From Campylobacter concisus (GTDB taxonomy: Bacteria > Campylobacterota > Campylobacteria > Campylobacterales > Campylobacteraceae), in contig JAHADO010000061.1 in assembly GCA_018375265.1 (NCBI GenBank), positions 1 to 7,238 of the forward strand: 7,238 nucleotides of DNA. The letters are read 5' to 3'. The stretch's first letter is position 1. Each line of letters opens with the position of its first letter. Below the pieces are notes generated by a model. That model saw only the letters and a program-made list of their open reading frames with translations. It ran no database searches and had not been told where the DNA came from. Position numbers and translations under genes: made by a program. Positions 5,863 to 7,238 of this stretch are shown piece by piece.

Positions 5863-7054
5863 ATTTATCTCCTCGCTCGGCGTAGCTCTTAAACTGATCA
5901 AGGCTCGCAGCTGCTGGGCTTAGAAGAGCTATCTCGCCTTTTTTTAGCTCTTTACTTATCTCATTTACAGCGTTTTGCAAAAAGTCGCATTTTAGGGCAG
6001 GCACGTTAAATTTAGCAGCTAAATTCATAAGCTTGTCGCTGTTTGAGCCGATGGCATAAATTTTGACTTTAAGATCCTTTAAATTTTCAAAGAGCTCATC
6101 CATGCTAACGCCCTTGTCGTCGCCGCCTAGGATCAGGTGCATGAAGTGATCTTTATAGCGTTTCACGGCTTGAATGCTCGCATCTATGTTGGTCGCTTTT
6201 GTGTCATTTACCCAGGTTCGACCCATCTTATCAGTAAATTCTTCAAGCTTGTTTGCTTCAATAACAAATGTGTTTAAAAGCCCCACATCACAGCGGTCAA
6301 ATAAAATTTTCTCCACCGCAAGTGCTAGCAGTGCATCAAGTAAAAATGGCGTTTTAAAGGCTATATTATCTAAATTTACAGCGCAAAATTTAGCCAGATC
6401 GCTCTCATCTTTATAGGCGATCACTTTGGCCTTTGTAGGCGTTTTAGCGTAAATTTCAGGCACGATAGCTACGCTTGTTTCGCTCATGCTAGCAAGCGGC
6501 TTAAGCTTTGCCTTTTCATACTCGCTCATGTTATCATGCCAGCTTAGATGATCTGGAGTGATCGGCAAAAGCACGTAGATGCCAGGTGTTGCGCGGTTTG
6601 TGTAGTGCAGCGTAAATGAGCTAGTCTCAAGTATCCAAATTTTAGCGTGCGGGTCTAAATTTGCTAGCGCGATGCCGACGTTTCCGCCCATCACTGAGCC
6701 CTTGCTCTCTAGCAGGTGCTGCATCATCTTTGTGGTCGTCGTCTTGCCGTTTGTGCCGCTTATCCAGACGTTAAATGGCAAATGTGCCTTATAAATTTCA
6801 TAAAAATAGTCATATTCGCTGATCAAATTTTTAGCTTTTTTGATAAGCTCGTGGTGAGGTGGGACACCTGGGCTTGGTATCTCTAGGTCGCTTTTTGCTG
6901 GGTCAAATTTGCTAACTGGCAAAAGTGCGTTGCCAAACTCATCTTTTGAAATTTCGCTAAATTTATCATCATAGATGTCCCAAAGTCCGTCATTTACGAA
7001 GTTTTTAGCGATCGCCTTTGTCGTGCCACCATAGCCAAATAGTGATTTTCTCAT
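5837..7054 (-). CDS. murD: UDP-N-acetylmuramoylalanine--D-glutamate ligase MurD
   Basis: MurD is the cytoplasmic ATP-dependent ligase that adds D-glutamate to UDP-MurNAc-L-Ala, the second amino acid addition of peptidoglycan precursor synthesis. The 405 residues carry the family's landmarks in order. The N-terminal Rossmann-like UDP-binding part has SPGVPPHHEL at 61-70. The P-loop SGTNGKTTTT is at 99-108 and GGNVGIAL at 123-130. ETSSFTLH at 143-150 corresponds to the ELSSFQL motif, TPDHLSWH follows at 166-173, and YEKAK at 179-183 is the likely region of the carbamylated lysine. The C-terminal domain starts near VNDTKATN (282-289), followed by LILGGDDKG (307-315) and LSPAAASLDQF near 378-388 with the ERGDKF stretch after it. 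All key motifs are present, so the gene is complete and probably functional. It is somewhat shorter than the E. coli enzyme (438), as expected in Campylobacterota. An AGAGGA site overlaps the end of an upstream frame. The upstream neighbour visible here is not mraY, its usual partner. Confidence 0.97.
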   Translation of the reverse strand: MRKSLFGYGGTTKAIAKNFVNDGLWDIYDDKFSEISKDEFGNALLPVSKFDPAKSDLEIPSPGVPPHHELIKKAKNLISEYDYFYEIYKAHLPFNVWISGTNGKTTTTKMMQHLLESKGSVMGGNVGIALANLDPHAKIWILETSSFTLHYTNRATPGIYVLLPITPDHLSWHDNMSEYEKAKLKPLASMSETSVAIVPEIYAKTPTKAKVIAYKDESDLAKFCAVNLDNIAFKTPFLLDALLALAVEKILFDRCDVGLLNTFVIEANKLEEFTDKMGRTWVNDTKATNIDASIQAVKRYKDHFMHLILGGDDKGVSMDELFENLKDLKVKIYAIGSNSDKLMNLAAKFNVPALKCDFLQNAVNEISKELKKGEIALLSPAAASLDQFKSYAERGDKFKEFIRAL

Positions 7055-7058
7055 GATT

Positions 7059-7220
7059 TTATCCTCTTTTGCCCCATAAAATTTCTACTATCTCATTAGC
7101 GCTAAGCTCACGCATCACGCCATCTATCTCGCGGCGCTCAAAGAGCTCAAAGCTAAAGGTTTTGGCAAAATTTAGCTTTAAAAACTCTGCAAAATAAGCA
7201 CCCTTGCAAGCAATTATTTC
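7059..7220 (-). pseudogene. 3' end of an unrecognised gene, start missing or broken
   Basis: A frame of 53 sense codons ends with TAA at 7061-7059, four bases before murD. Its sequence (for example AYFAEFLKLNFAKTF, then FERREIDGVMRELSANEIVEIL) has Campylobacter-like codon use and reads like a real protein C-terminus. However, in-frame TAA codons occur at 7223-7221, 7235-7233 and 7238-7236, and the only standard start codons inside are GTG and ATG near residues 35-36. It does not resemble the hydrophobic end of MraY. It could be a gene truncated by rearrangement, a gene frameshifted near 7205-7220, or an artefact at a contig end. I do not recognise the family. Confidence 0.4.
7062..7067 (-). 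promoter_or_regulatory. Ribosome binding site of murD
   Basis: AGAGGA lies seven bases before the murD ATG at 7054. Its last bases form the final sense codons of the upstream frame, whose TAA lies at 7061-7059, so the layout allows translational coupling if that frame is expressed. Confidence 0.75.
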
Positions 7221-7238
7221 TTATTTATATCTTTATTA

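Noticed and set aside
6174..6416. Plus-strand open frame of 80 codons
   Set aside because: It is antisense to the conserved middle of murD, with low-complexity Ser/Ala-rich translation.

Overview
The window looks like a chromosomal piece of a Campylobacter-type epsilonproteobacterium (Campylobacterota). The grounds are the pervasive AAATTT/TAAATTT words, the codon choice, a short MurD of the type seen in that group, and moderate GC. My hand counts run from about 32% to 51% in different stretches, too high for C. jejuni and more like C. concisus, C. curvus or C. showae. The species is an inference. All genes I can support lie on the minus strand; the plus strand carries only antisense open frames.

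Read in the direction of transcription (right to left), the layout is as follows. (1) 7220-7059 is the last 53 codons of an unrecognised frame with no normal start and with in-frame stops just upstream. (2) 7054-5837 is murD, a complete peptidoglycan ligase gene. (3) 5836-5667 is a 170-base AT-rich gap with a plausible promoter. (4) 5666-3798 is a complete 622-residue small surface protein. It has an N-terminal retention-module/BapA-prefix-like domain, a linker, a PA14-like module and a C-terminal domain of the type found in type I-secreted adhesins. (5) 3797-3730 is a short 68-base gap. (6) From 3729 to the left edge runs the first 1243 residues of a giant adhesin. It has the same kind of N-terminal domain, a stack of about five Ig-like repeats of roughly 120-130 residues (four with EF-hand-like calcium loops), further beta-rich domains, and then a second copy of the PA14-like module, which runs off the window. 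This frame is open at the window edge, so a search for closed ORFs misses it, although it covers half the window.

The main discovery is this tandem pair. Two neighbouring genes share the same N-terminal retention-like domain, the same post-domain motif (GH.xNI..xY...R.LE) and a homologous PA14-like module, but one is a giant repeat adhesin and the other is a compact protein without repeats. The small gene is also mosaic in base composition: its PA14-like segment is much more AT-rich than the segments on either side. I infer a type I-secreted adhesin locus of LapA/BapA character in which the small protein is a companion or tip-like partner of the large one. No secretion or protease genes (ABC exporter, LapG, LapD types) lie within the window, so this role is unproven.
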